The position numbers and the translations under genes were made by a program. Below the pieces are notes generated by a model. That model ran no database searches and had not been told where the DNA came from. It saw only the letters and a program-made list of their open reading frames with translations. A stretch of 64,000 nt of DNA from Amblyornis subalaris (taxonomy: Eukaryota > Chordata > Aves > Passeriformes > Ptilonorhynchidae): assembly GCA_018881555.1 (NCBI GenBank), contig JACAXG010000051.1:5629546-5693545 (forward strand), in the 5' to 3' direction. Below, piece by piece: positions 39,181-52,725 of the stretch; the stretch's first letter is position 1; each line of letters opens with the position of its first letter.

Positions 39181-42100
39181 GAAATACTCAAGCTCTGAAA
39201 CAGTGAGTTTTACAGTCTTTGTCTTTGGGAGTTTTGAAGACCTAGGGAGAAAATGTTCTTAGCAACTGGGACTGAATTTGTTGTTGATTCTGATTTTTAT
39301 GAAAGTAATTGCTTGCATTCATGCAACTTGAAGTGTGTCTTAGGTGTTAATTATATGGTAAGCTGATTCATTCTGCTGACTGTGGATCAGATCTCTGTTG
39401 ACTATAAAGAACATTTAGATAGTCTGTTTATCTGCAGATGTCTTCATCTAAGTTTCTTAATCTTAAACTGAGTCTTATCTCTAAAAGGAATACAAATCTA
39501 ATCTGGGGAATTTGGACTCCCTCTTAAAGGAGAGAAATGGACACCTCTGAAGAGCTTTCATCTCCGTGTTCTTTGCAAACTATTTTAGGAGAAGGTGAAT
39601 CACTTTTTGTGACAATTCTTTTCTGTTCCAAAAGCCTATATATCAAATAGGAAAACCACTTTGAGATTTCAGCTTTTCACTTATCAACATGAAGNTCTGC
39701 AAACCTGATTTTCAAGAGTCCTAAGCATTGCACAATTGCTTAAAAATATTTATATTTAAAAATCATGTCCTCATTATGTTCAACTCAAATTTGTACTTAT
39801 TTATTTTGGAAAATTTGTGATAGAGTCTGAACTCTCCCAACACTGTTTAGTGGTTTAGTGNCTGAGTGGAAAGACTGCGCACTGATTAACTTTCAAATGC
39901 TCACTCAGTTTGACCTCTCTTGGAACAAAGTGTTCTGCTCCAAAAACATAACCTCTGTACTTAAAAACTATTTCATGTTTCAAAAGTTTTGGAAAGAAAG
40001 TGTTGCTTGATAATCTGGAGACATAAAATAATTTGTCATTTTCCTATTTCATGTAGGAGAGGAAGACTGGGCTTGAGTTACTTCTCATTACTTATTGAGA
40101 GTGAAAAAANTAAATGGTTTAGCATGGCAGTTTGTGGCACCTAATTACTTGCTTCACTAGGCTACTTTGATTTGCTGAGCAATTATCTCAATTAGGGGTA
40201 GCTGCACTTAGGGCCAAGTACCAAATCGAGCTGAATCTAGTATGGTGCTGGTGCTTGCATCAGATAGCACGCTATAAAATAAAGGTGTTCTTGTAATTCC
40301 TAATTGNTTTGTTGTTGAAGTTGTAGAAGACAAGGTATTTAGCAGTAGAAGTCAACCCCATTAATGGACAGAGAGAGGGAGGATGGATTTGTGATGGCAA
40401 GTAAAATAGTGGGCCTGGTATCATACCTTGAAATACTTTCAAACTCTACCACATACAGTACACAGTAATGTCATCTGGGAGCTGGTCTGTGAGACTGCAC
40501 ATCCTGAGTAATTTGGGAGTTGATCTTCCAAGTCAGTAAGTGCCCTCAATATCAGATGACTTTACCAGAAGATAATTTTCTTCAAAACAGATAAAATTAA
40601 GATCGTGTCCTCTTTGAACTTTGGTACTTATTATATGAGGCATAAAAATGACAATTCAACAGCAAAACTTGTTCATACTTCTTAACATACTGAAAATTTT
40701 GCTAAGATATGTATGTTCANGGCATATATTTTTAAGATATTATAGTTGTATTTGTACTCTACTCAGTGTCTAACAGAAAGTAGCTTTGGAACTATTCTGT
40801 CAACTGTGAAAAGATTAAGGTAGTACTGTATGTAAAATAATTAAATGAATTTTTGTCCATCCAGAATATTTTTCTTATTTTTATTTGTTGGCTATTCAGA
40901 AGTAGTGCTTATTTCATGATAAATGTGAAGTATTATTTAAGAGATCCTTTCTGTTTATTATGTAGAAGTTACACAGACTTCATTTACTGTTACATAAAAC
41001 TTTGCTCTTGTACATTGCACCACTTCTACAGCAACATAAAATGTTGTTTAAAGGTGTTGTGTTTTTTAACAGTAAACATCTGTGGCATGATCTAACTTGT
41101 ATTGAAAAGAGTTTCAATGCTCTTGGTACTTAGTGTTATTTTGTCTTGCGTTTCTTAATAAATTATCAATTAGTTTATCATAATTAAAAAATCTTTTTGA
41201 TAATATACAGTAAAAATGTTTGCATACTAGATTTTCTTGTATAACATGACTGGTTTTGTAGGCTGTTTTGAGAAAATAATTGCAGCGGCTGAGAACCTGC
41301 TCTTAATTCGCAGGCCTTTTTTTTGTCTGCTGGATGGGTTGGTTTGGGAGTTTGTTTGCATTGATTCAGATGCTGAAGACAATCAGTTTCTGTCACTCAC
41401 TGAATTTTCTTTGTATATTCTTGTCCAGTTTACCTCCCTGAAGTAAGTTCTTTTAAAAGTCAATCTTCAAGCTCGTTTCCACTATGTAAAAACAAGAAAA
41501 CCCTCAAAAATAATAATATTCCCCCCCTTCAGTTCCCTTCTAATAAGCTTTAGTCCGAGAGGCAGCAGACAGCTGCTCCATGAGATTTTGTTCTGACTGG
41601 ACAGCTGACAAACCCTAATTCCCCAGCCAGGCTCAGCAAGTGTTACCTGCTTTTCTTATGTGTGGGCAAACAAGTGGGCAGGACAGCAGCCAGTGCTACT
41701 AGAGGAGGAAGTGGCCAAGGACTATCAGAAGGAGCTTGGCAGTACTTTTGGCTGGGGCAAGAGCGAATGAGACAGTAGAATACTAAAGGACACTTAATCA
41801 AATACTTTAGGAAACCAAATTTTTTCAAACCCTTTGTTTCTCAGTACTCTGATGAAATGGTTATCTAGAATAACCTTTGTTCTATGATTTTTTTTAAAAA
41901 AGGCAAGACCTTCCAAAATNTTTTTGTTAAATAATTTTATGCTGAGTATTTGAGAAAGCAAAATTTCACATAAAATAGATTTTAAAGTGAATTTAGAATT
42001 ATAAAATATTTCTTTATAGCTGAAAATGTATAGCTAAATCAATTCTTTAACCTACTACAATATCTTTATTTATTCATGTGATCCTTCCCCTATAAAGTGC

Positions 42101-45100
42101 TATGAGACAATTAAGCCTACATCTTAACTAATACATAGCCCATTCCAGGGACAATTTTCTGTCTCAGAGCTTGACTGTTGTTGTGCAGCTTGACTTGCAT
42201 GTTGGTGACTAAGTTCTTCCTTATCTCCTAACACTCAAGCATTTATTTCCATAAAAGCTGTTACAAATACTGCCCAGAATATGCCAAAGTTGTTTTAGGA
42301 ATCAGGTCTCAATTTAACAGTATTGACAATATACCAAAGCCGGTGTTTAGCTTTATCCAGCATGGTTTAGTTTACTAGGTTTGATGTAGCACAAAGGTCT
42401 GAGTGTAAGAACTGGTGCAGTTTAGGTGAAGATAATATTACCTCTTTATATTCAGCCCATTGTTAATTCTACACATTTCCAATTCTATTTCTTCCATCCT
42501 AAAAATAAGCATTCTAACAGGAATTTCCTATCCAATGCTGATAAAATGTTTGATGCACTAAATCAGTGGGGAGGTGAGGATATTATCTGTGCGGCACCTC
42601 TCCCATTGCCTGTAAATANGAATATGGGCCAAATTTCACAACAGGATTGAAATATGCTGGAGGTCATACTTATCAGTATCCTAATTTGAGATCAGAAGAT
42701 GTAGCAAGTCTGAGTTTCATCTGAAGCTTTCTAACCTTGACAATAGCTGTAAGAGGGCACTGTATACTAAAGCTTTACTGGCCCATTCTCCTTTAAGTTC
42801 CAAAGAGACACCTCAAGAAATCCTAAATGGGTTGGTCTGGTCTCTCCAGCTCATAAACTACTGTGTTTTTATTGATACGAATTTTTTACAAAAGGCTTTG
42901 TAATTCATCTAAAGTAACCTTATTGTGTTAAGTAACCAATTTTGAACAAAAAGTGCTGTTCACATTAGATCTTTTAACTGATGTTATTGTCAAAATGGTA
43001 AAGAAAATATGTCAATCCAAAAAACAACCCCAAATTCCCCCAGCAGATCAAGATCTATGTTTCTTCTGTATCTAGATTAACCTGCATTTTATTATCATGA
43101 GGTTCAGATTGAGTATAATAGTATATAAGTTTCTCAAGAGTCTGTAATTTACACCACATTCCATGTATATTCAGCAATGAGACATAAGCCTAATGTTGTC
43201 TATAATACTGTAAAAACTTGATCAACAAGCTTTGAAGGGGATGAGGAATGCCAGGAAAATTGAGAAGGAGCAGGAGGAGGGAAAAGAAAATTCTGTCAGG
43301 TAAGACCCACTGTGGGATGNCACACCTACAGTGACTGACAGAGCAAATAAAACTACTAACCAATGCCTAACAAAAAATAGCTCTGCTGAAAGCTAATTAA
43401 CATCACAAAAAATCTGCAACATAAATTAATTTTAATGAAGGCATATCTGGATGCATATACANTGAGTAATGAAATAAATTCTCCAAAACTTTATCTCAGC
43501 AGTTCCATAAGCAGCAGTGGTATGCACACATCAGCATCGTGGCAATTCCCCAGCAATGTGTGTGAGTCGGTTTCAAGCTGAGGAAGCCACAGTCCATTAA
43601 CTCAGAGAACACTTTGCCACCAGTGCAGGAGTGTTTAACATCTTTGGTATGAAGGAACTGAGCGCTGTTTGTGCATCTTGAAAGCAAGATGGCAAAGTGT
43701 CTTTGCTCTATGTTAGTAACCATGACATTCAAGCAGTTTCAGAGATGGGACAGAATTGGAACTTAGGTTATCTTTTCTGTACATTGAAGGGGCTGAGAGA
43801 TGACTTCAGTTTTGAAATCTAGTCTTATGATGTGAATGCAGTATGAATGCCTGTCTTTAAGGGAGGATAAGAGGTTATAATGTNATTTTATAGATTGCTA
43901 GCCTGTCTGTGCTGAAGCCATCTGAGAATGTGAGATGTTCCTGCTCACAAGGTGCTCTGTAAATTATTATGCACCAGCTGGTGATGTGCCACATCCTAAC
44001 AGGATGTGGATCAGCAAAAGGCTATTTCTAGAGCTTTATTCTGGGAACTGCTTTATCACTCAGAGAAGTGCAAGGATGCTCCTTTTTAAAAGTAATAATA
44101 TGCAATCTCTTCTATCTTATTTTATTCAGCCTATGTTGCTCCCAGTTAANATGCTTAGGTGATTTTTGGATCTCTCACTTCATAGACGATAAGAATCCTA
44201 CTCCCAGAGACTTGTCATATGGAAAGTACTGTTAATAAAAGAGAAAGGATTATCTCTTCAATAAAGGGTTGACCATGGAGTCTCATGCCTTCTAACCATG
44301 CTACAGGGAATGTAACAGTAGACGTATGTAACTTTGCTTTTTGTTGCAGAAAACTGCTGTGGTATTGTTGAACAGAATCTGATCACACATTTACCGCAAA
44401 ATATAACAAAATAGTCTGTGGGCAAGGAACTTTGCAATTCATGAGAGTTAAAGTTTTATACAAACAAATGTCTCATCACAGGCTTACACTTCATATTTTG
44501 TTTAAAGTGTGATACTGCTAACAAAACTAACTCAAAAAATAATGTCAGGAGATCTATTTTCTCGCTATATATTCATTGTCACCTTATTTCAGTATCAAAC
44601 CCACTTTTTATTGCATTTTAGTTAAGAGAGTAGGATAAATAGTAGTTAGGGAGCTCAGCTCTGTTTCTTTATGTGCAGTATCAGGAGAATGTTAACCAAT
44701 TTCAAATTGTAGCTCCAGCCAGCAAACATACTGAAGGTTGATTGTATTCTGTATGGGCTCAGAAGGGATCGTTTCATTCATGGAAATTCATTGCTGATGC
44801 TGATGTGAAATAGGACCCAGATTATTTTAGAAATCGCAAGCAGAGATGGGAAATGACCAGGTTTTTACTGTAATGTTTAACCTGACTTTCCCCTCTGCCT
44901 GTCTCACAAGCAGCATGATTTGAAATTAGTACAAACTGGAGTGTAGAAATTGTGAGCCCCTCTTAAGATTGAAAAATATGAAGGGGGAGGAGGGGAAGGC
45001 AAGCATAAAGGAGAAATTAGCAAAACTCCCTTAGTTAAAAATAAATACTGAAAAATGTTCAAGTATGTAATATTTTATATACCAATTTCTGCTAAACTAG

Positions 45101-47059
45101 CTTCAGCACTGTCTTGTTAAATTCTTTGCTACCATATGATGTTACATTTTAAAAAGACTGGCAAATTTGCAGCTTCTCTTTTTTTAGCCACAGGGTAATT
45201 CTGCACCTCCTACACTGAACTGGCATTGTACTGATGCNGTTTCTCTTCCTGAGCTTCACTTATTTTCACATTGTGTTTGAGGGTGACAGTAGGCAGTAGT
45301 CCTATTATGGAGGAGGGAAGAAGGAGGGAGGAGTTGTTTTTCCAGGAGTATTTGTTCAGGTACTACATATTTAAAACTTCACATACAATTAGGAAGGGAA
45401 CATTTATTAGGTACTGCATAAATGTGGAAACAATCTCTTGATGAAATTCTGAACAATATAGGTAGTACTTAACCAAGTAGCTTAATGATTTATATTGACC
45501 TTCTGTTACTGCCATTTCTCACTTTTAGTGCTTTATTTCTGAGTGTTAGATACACTGTCTAAAAGAATAGAGTGACTTATAAGCAGCACTGTAGAAAACA
45601 TCATAAGACAAGATGAAAGATTAGTCTTAACTGAAAAAGTAGAAGAAACTGAAAATGAAGATGAAAGGGTAACTGGATGTTGATCTCGCTACAGTAATGA
45701 CTTTGGTGAAGCCACATTATTTTCTGCTGCCTCATTTTTCTATATGTGATATGAAGGAATGGCTTGTATCTTCTGCATAGTATGGTGGTAAATAAAAATT
45801 ACAAAGGTTTAGATATATTGGAGTAGATATTTTAGAGTAAAATTCTTAAGGATACAGATAAATCCATTCAATTTTTAGAAACTATTTTTTTTATCAGTAA
45901 GTTTTTTGCGTTTGACTTGAAAGCAAAAAAGTTTGTACATTTTTCTAAGAAATATGCTCTTGACTTTGTCACCTGTGTGAACAGGAGTGGCAGTAAGTGA
46001 GTAGCTGAGAGATATGAAGTATTGTGGCTATTGTGAAGAACTCCATTTTTTATACAAAATGGTCAGCTTCTAGCCTTTCTCAGACATTGAGTGACTATAT
46101 GTTTTGTCAGTAACTTGCATGCAGAGATCACATTTTACTGGCCAGACTTATATGCTAAAAAAAAAAGGGGAAGACTGGCTGGAGTATTTCTTGAGGTACT
46201 TTCCCAACCAAATGTCTACAATTCTGTGAAATGCATTTATTTATTTTGAAAAAGAAAGTAACTTCATGTAATAGCTAGAGTTTGGTAGTTTATCATGTAT
46301 ATGAAATAGTGGTTGGGTTTTTTGGGTGTTTGCTTAAAGAGTGTTTTATGTTAAGTATTAGCATATAGCTGGTGTTGTGCAGATAAATAATATGAGTAAA
46401 TAAACTGTGGAAGACACCAATAATTGACTCTCCTAAATAATCTGTATTTTCTGAAAAGGTACAACTTATGTATGGTATGAAGGTTTTCATCCTTTCATCT
46501 CTCATCCAGTAGTGATTTCTCTATTTGCTTTGCCTTTCATTTCTGAAGAAAAAGGAGGTAACAGACCTTAGAGTCATGATACAGTTAGATGAGCTTATTT
46601 CCACTTTAAGAAAAAACTCTTAAACTTATTGCATGGTGCTTCCATGAATAACCCATTTGTTATCGTTTGATTTTATGTTATTTAATTTTCTTATACACAA
46701 TAGTGATTCATGAACACAGCATAATATCACTTTTTTTTTAAAAAAAAGTATGATTTATACTACTTTAATGAAAGTTTTCATTTTTAATTAGAGGAAAAGG
46801 CTCCCATCCTTTTTCCTTTTCCTTAGGGAAGATAATATTGTGCCATGTCATTAACAAGTTTCCCACGGGTGCTTTTTTGCTTTGATGAATTTGTCATAGT
46901 CAGGGAATGCTGGCAGCTTGCCAGAAGGTATGTGGTTTACATTTATATTACAACCTATGTATGTTAAAATTTAGGCGTATTGATAAACCACTGAGAAAGA
47001 CACATTTATTTTATATTTAGCTGGATGTTTCTGTTTTCAGATACTTGTTGCATAAACCT
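39181..47059. other. Long intronic stretch, no gene seen
   Basis: Almost 8 kb of AT-rich intron. Notable composition features are a C run near 41521-41527, an A/G-rich run at 45309-45334, and the T9/A8 run at 46731-46747. No repeat family or exon was recognised. Confidence 0.5.
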
Positions 47060-47300
47060 AATGAACTTGAGCTTAGAGAAAAGTAGAAATGGAAAGGTAT
47101 GGAGGAGGCAATGGGAGGACAGGGTCCTGAATGTAGTCTTTAAATGCAAAAGTCAGTCATAGACTGAAACTGCATCAAGAAAGCTTTAGGTTAGTCTTCA
47201 GAAAAAGCCCTTCTAACAATAAGGGTAAAGCAGCTCTGGAATGGATTGCATGAAGAAACTGATTAATCATCTTGGTGGAACACAGATCAAAGGAGTTATG
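47060..47300 (+). mobile_element. Probable ancient CR1/L3-like LINE fragment
   Basis: Order and spacing of the blocks 'gactgaaactgcatcaagaa', 'gctttaggttagtcttcag', 'cttctaacaataagggtaaa' and 'ctggaatggattgcatga' match the 3' region of old CR1 or L3 LINEs. Divergence is high and the ends are uncertain. Confidence 0.5.
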
Positions 47301-47825
47301 CACCAGAAATTGTATTTTTGTGTCTCATTCTGTCTTGCAAAAAACATTCTGCAAGATGCAGTTTTCTGTGTTCATGAAGAAATCTTCAATGAAAAAGTCT
47401 CATAATAAAACCCCTTAAGGCTGAGTTCTTGTGCAACAATTTGTACTCTCATATATGTTAGAAATGGAATTCAAAGCAGACACATATTTCTTGATATTAA
47501 CTGTGCCTCTTCGTACGAATATAAGGGTACTAGTAACTTAGTAATTGCTTTAGAGTTGAGGAGCTTGGTTTTATTTTTGAAGAAGGATATTTCAGCTGTA
47601 CCCATTGAATAAAGACTGGCAAAAGTGTACTTAGTATAATTTCTCAACTGATGAGACTATTAACTTATTCTTTGCATAATGATGTAAATATTAAAAAGCA
47701 AAGAAAAATTATTTCCCTCCCCCCAATTTTGCTGATTTAGATGCTAAAGTGCTACCACTCCTAAAAAATATTTTATATCAGGAATTTTTTTAATGTCTAA
47801 TCTAAATNATTCCATTCTTCTCGAG

Positions 47826-49255
47826 GAATAATAGAACCATAGAAAATCTTGGGTTGGGAGGCACCTTAAAGTACAGCTAGTTCTAACACCACTCCATGGG
47901 CAAGGATGCCACCCACCTCGAGGTTGTGCAGGATCCCACCCAGCCTGGCCTTAAACACTTCCAAAGATGGGGCATCCACAGCTTATCTGGGCAATGTTTT
48001 CTAGGGCCTCATTACCCTCTGGGTGAAAACTTTTTTTCTAAGATCCAATCGAAATCTCCCCTTGAGTTTAAAACTATGCCCTTTTGTTCTGTCACTGTCT
48101 GCCTGTGTAAAAAGTTGTTCTTCCTCTTTTTTATAGGCCCCTTTTAGGAACTAATGGCTGCAGTGAGGACTCCCTGGAGCCTTCTGTACTGCAGTCTGAA
48201 CATGCCTAGCTCTCTCAGCCTGTCTTTGTAGGAGAGGTGCTCCACCCTCTGATCATCTTTGTGGCCACCCACATCTTTCTTGTACTGAGGACCTTGGACC
48301 TGGACACAGCATTCCGTGTGGGGCCTCAGGCAAGCAGAGTAGAGGCACCGAATCATCTCCCTTGACCTGATGGCCACTCCTCTTTTTGTGCAGGCCAGGA
48401 TGAGGTTCATTTTCAAGACNGCAAGTGCACCCTATTGGTTCCTGTCCAACTTTTCATCCACGAGAACCCCTAAGTCCTTCTCTGCAAGGCTGCTCTCAAT
48501 GACTTTACTTTATCTCCCAGTCTGTGANCATGTCTGGGATTGCCCAGCACCTTGCACTTGGACTTGTTGAACCTCATTAGGTTCCCACAGGCCCACTTCT
48601 CAAGGTTGTCCAGGTCCCCCTGGATGGAATCCCTTCCTTCTGTCAAAGGCACTGCTCAGCTTCGTGTCATCTGCAGACTTGATGAGGGTGCACTGGATCT
48701 CACTGCATCATTGATAAAGATATTAAAGAGCACCAGTCCCAAGANGGACTTGTGGGACACCACTCATCACTGGCCTACACTTGGACATAGAGTCATTGAC
48801 CACAGCCCTCTGGTTGTGTCCATCCAGCCAGTTCCTTATCCACTGAATAATTCACCCTTCAAACCCACTTTCAAGATAAAGGATGCCATGTGGAACTGTG
48901 TCAAAGGCCTTAAGGAAGTATAGACAGATGACGTAGCTTGATCCTTCCCCTGTTCACTGCTGCAGTCACTCTATCACTGAAGGCCACCATATTGGTCAGG
49001 CACGATTTGCCCTTAGTAAAGCCATGCTGGCTGTCTCGGATCACCTTCTTGTCTTGTATGTGGATGCAAGCAACCTTGCTTCCATGAGNATCTGCTCTGT
49101 GATCTTCCCAGGCACAGAAGTTAGGCTCACCATTTAGTTCAGTAGTTCCCTGTGTCTAGTTTCACAGGTTTTCCTCTCTACCCTTTGTAAAAATAGGAGT
49201 GTTGTTTCCCCTTTTTCCAGCCACTGGGGACTTCACCATGACTTTTCAAATATGA
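47826..49255 (-). mobile_element. Longest uninterrupted CR1 LINE copy in window
   Basis: About 1.4 kb of reversed CR1, from the 3' tip (aatagaaccatagaaaatct) through the 3' part of the reverse-transcriptase frame. The minus-strand frame at 48416-48144 keeps recognisable motifs such as CLRPHTECCVQVQGPQYKKD and LSYKDRLRELGMF, but frames are broken and several 'n' bases interrupt it. It is 5'-truncated near 49255. Confidence 0.93.
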
Positions 49256-52254
49256 TGGAAAGTATAATATCTTTAGTACAAGACAATGCATGCGTTGTTA
49301 CTCACTTGTTTTTCAGAAGCACACAGAGGTGCTATTGCCCACCTATGCATGTTAAAACTAAACAATATAAAATATGAGGGTTTGTATAAACTGTTAGGAT
49401 GTTNTTAAACCAGTTGGGTTAGTGAACAGTGGCAGATGAATCTGGACTTCATCTGTTTTCTTCAGTTCACAATTTGACCATCTCCAGGAAATAAATTCCA
49501 CATGAAAAATGTGGAATGCTTTGCCTGCACGNCATCATTTCTGATAACTCTACATGGTTGAAATTAGGGAGTGAAAAAATCAGTCGGCTCCTTTCTTGCT
49601 AGAATGGTCAGAAATGGGCATAAGTCATCTTGTTATGGCATTAATTAGATAACACTGTGCTGTTTTTGCAGTGCATATCACAACCTATGGTAAGGGATGT
49701 CATTATGGTGACTGGAGTTTGAGGAAGTCCAGTGGGGAATCCTAACAGCTAAGCAAAACTTTCAGTACTGGGGCAAATGAGAGCTCTCACAGACCTCTGG
49801 GACTTACTAGGTATTTGTCACTGAACCAATAAACTTGAAGGAAAAAGTTCTGTTACAATTGGTTGTTTTTTCAAATCATCCACTCAGAATTCACTAACAA
49901 GCCAACAAACAAAGCCAGCATTAAGATGCATGAGAAAGATACAGAAAAATAATGCTAAAAATGTTGTAGATTGGTATAAGAACTTGATTGTAGTTTTTTT
50001 CTGAAGTACTTTTTGCAGATTGTCTGCTCCTTTCAAAAAAAAAATCATATAAAAAAAAGATAAAAGGAGCAACAAAAATGGGAAGCATGAAAGATTTTTC
50101 CATGCAGAGACAACATGATTGTGATATTTTAATTTCAGAAAAGATTGAAATAGGAGGAAGTAAGATTCTTATTGTTCCTCCTACTGTAATGTAGGACAGA
50201 CAGTGTAAAGGAAAAGAATATAATGAAGCCAAGNGCTTTTAATAATTTGTTACAAAATATATTTAAGTCTGTGCTACTTGGAGAAGATATAATCATCTAG
50301 GGCTAGTTATCTATATACAAACTACAAATATTCAGGATTTCTATGACAGAAGTAAAAGCTTTTAAGAAAGTATAACTGTATTAATTTTTTGGTTTTTTGG
50401 CTAAATGATTTGTAATTGTGATGCATCTGGCAGCTGAACTTGTCAGAAAACAAAACAACATCCCTGATTAATCTTAGTGATATTTTGGAAATTAGAGACA
50501 AAGCCTGTCTCTACTCTTTTGAAGCTGAGGTTCAGAACCAAGCAGGCAAACTGTTTTCTGTAACTTCAAATTTTTAGAGCTTCTCTTGTAGTCTTGACTG
50601 GGTCCCCCTGAGTACTTCTTGTGCATAACGGGGGAATTAGCTCATTCCCAGCACTTTTGTCATAGATGATGTCAGATGCAGTCTCTTGGAGGATGAGGAG
50701 AAATACAGAGGAAATGGCCAGATCATGCTGGTCGACCTCAGAAAACTCAAACTCGGAAAACAGGCCGTAAAACTGCTGAGCTTGCTAATTGGTGTTGTAG
50801 CCACAATGTTTGATAGTTTAAAATCTAAAATAGGGATGGGTATGTATGTGCTGAATTGTATTTATCTCATCTATAGAGAAACAACAAGGACATATTTCTA
50901 TTGTCTATTCTAGAAATGGAAAAGGTCTAAATTACCATAATTTAGTATAAAGGTTTTACAAAACAATATGTGCTTTGTGTAGGCAACCCCTTCTAAAAGC
51001 TGTATATGCAAAAATTATTTTCTCTCTATTTTGTGACATAATTTTTTTAAAACCCATGATTTTTGAAGCTGAATCTCTAGTAAATACGTTTTTAAGAAAA
51101 CTCACTAGCTTTCAAGTCACAGACATTGGAATGTTTTTATGCTTTTGTGTGTTAGGGAAAAGGGAGGAGTCGATGTCCCAGGGGAAAAAAAAAGTATTAG
51201 AATATTGAATTTTTTCTTCGTATCTCTATTAAATGTCTGAATTCAAAACCTACACTTGAAACTGGATTATTCTGGGAAATCACCTGCCACATGAGACATC
51301 TTGAAATGAGGTGGGTTTTTTAATTTCTGTTACAGTGCATAACAATAGTATGTTTCAAAGATACAAAACTTGGCAAGATAAGGCAAAATATGTTGTTTTC
51401 CCTCTGAAACATAGCAATTATAAAGAATGGTTGCCTTTACTGCAAACACATAGGTCCTAAATTGTGTTTCCTTACCCCTGTTTCTACAAGTGAAAACTTG
51501 CTTAAGGATAAAATGCAATATTGAATAAAGAGCAAAATAAATATATTTTTATTTATTTGAAATTTATAGACATAGAACAAGGCACAAAAGGAAAAACAAC
51601 TCAATTTGTATCCTTTCAAAAATATCATTGTTACAAATAATATTAGCATTAACCAATTGTACAGAATTCTACAGTTCTGATAGTAGCTTAGGTATTGGCA
51701 TTAAGGTGCACACCAGAGAGATTTAACCCTATGTGGACCAGGTTTTGCCATGTATACAAAACTTTACGAAAGTTCATGAGCGAACAAACTAGTGAGCAAA
51801 GAGTTACAGCATTCGCTTCTAGGGTTATCATAATCATTAATCTGACATTCTTCATCAAGTGTTAGGCAGCAGATTTTTAGTGAAATTATGTGTGTAATTA
51901 AAGGAAATGGCAGTGCTAACAAATGTTGAGCTAATCTGCTTCTGCGAGGTTGATATTCAGCTGACCAATAACATAGGAGTTACACAGGAGCAGAACTGGC
52001 TGGTCTTGTACTCTCCNCACAATCTAGGAGGCAATACAGAGGAGAGGAGGGGAAAAAAAAGATTCTTTGACTTTTTGCTCTGTCGGTTGTTTCTGATTTC
52101 CTTTGTTCCAGAAAAAACTAAGTTACATTTTGTGGCTAATTCTTGGTAAGCTTGACCTGAGGAAATGGACANGGAAGGACTGCAGTGGACAAAGATAGCA
52201 TACTGATAAGTGTGCATAGAAATATGATGTGTAAAAAGGCATTTCAGTGAAAAG
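49256..52254. other. Intronic stretch, no gene seen
   Basis: AT-rich intron with A-rich runs near 50035-50060. No exon, repeat family or RNA gene was recognised. Confidence 0.5.
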
Positions 52255-52721
52255 TGATGCCTTGTCCAGGACTANCTAAAAGAGAGAGGCTTGACAAAGA
52301 TCAAAAGGGTAGAAGCAGTGGTGTTTATTGAAGATCTTCAGGTACATCCAGGGCAGTCAGCGCTCACTCNGGGGGGCTTACACCCCAGATGGGCCCCCTA
52401 AGATGGACCCCTCAAGATGGACGACCGGTCACGAGTTCTCCATACTTTTATAAGTTTAGTCCATTAGCATATCGGAGCTAGTTCTTCCACTCACAGCTTC
52501 AGGTAATGAAGTAATTCACTCCAAGTTTGCCCCTCCTTTTCAACCGTTGTTTACAGATCTCGGGCCTGAGGCAGTAGGGTGTCCTTGAGGTCCAGGCCTG
52601 AAGATGGATTGTTTTATCTAAAGGCAGTAGCTAACATTTTATATGGGCTTTAGAGTTACACACTAAGAATTGCAGGGTTACAAATATATGAAAATATAAA
52701 AGCTAGAATCCTAAGGCATCA
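52255..52721 (-). mobile_element. Solo LTR, antisense, with terminal inverted repeats
   Basis: The ends TGATGCCTT and AAGGCATCA are perfect inverted repeats with TG...CA termini. AAAG at 52251-52254 is matched by AAAn at 52722-52725, consistent with a 4-base target duplication if the ambiguous base is G, as expected of class I ERVs. On the minus strand there is TTATAAAAG near 52450 and AATAAA near 52326, correctly spaced for a promoter and polyadenylation site. Three gatgg-containing repeats lie at 52388-52422. No viral genes are present. Confidence 0.85.
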
Positions 52722-52725
52722 AAAN

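Noticed and set aside
39850..39915. tRNA- or SINE-like segment (gtctgagtgg ... agtttgacc)
   Set aside because: A- and B-box-like pieces are present but stems do not pair, and one key base is ambiguous.
48144..48923. Frames on both strands as genes
   Set aside because: They lie in a decayed CR1. The minus-strand ones are polymerase remnants and the plus-strand ones are their shadows.
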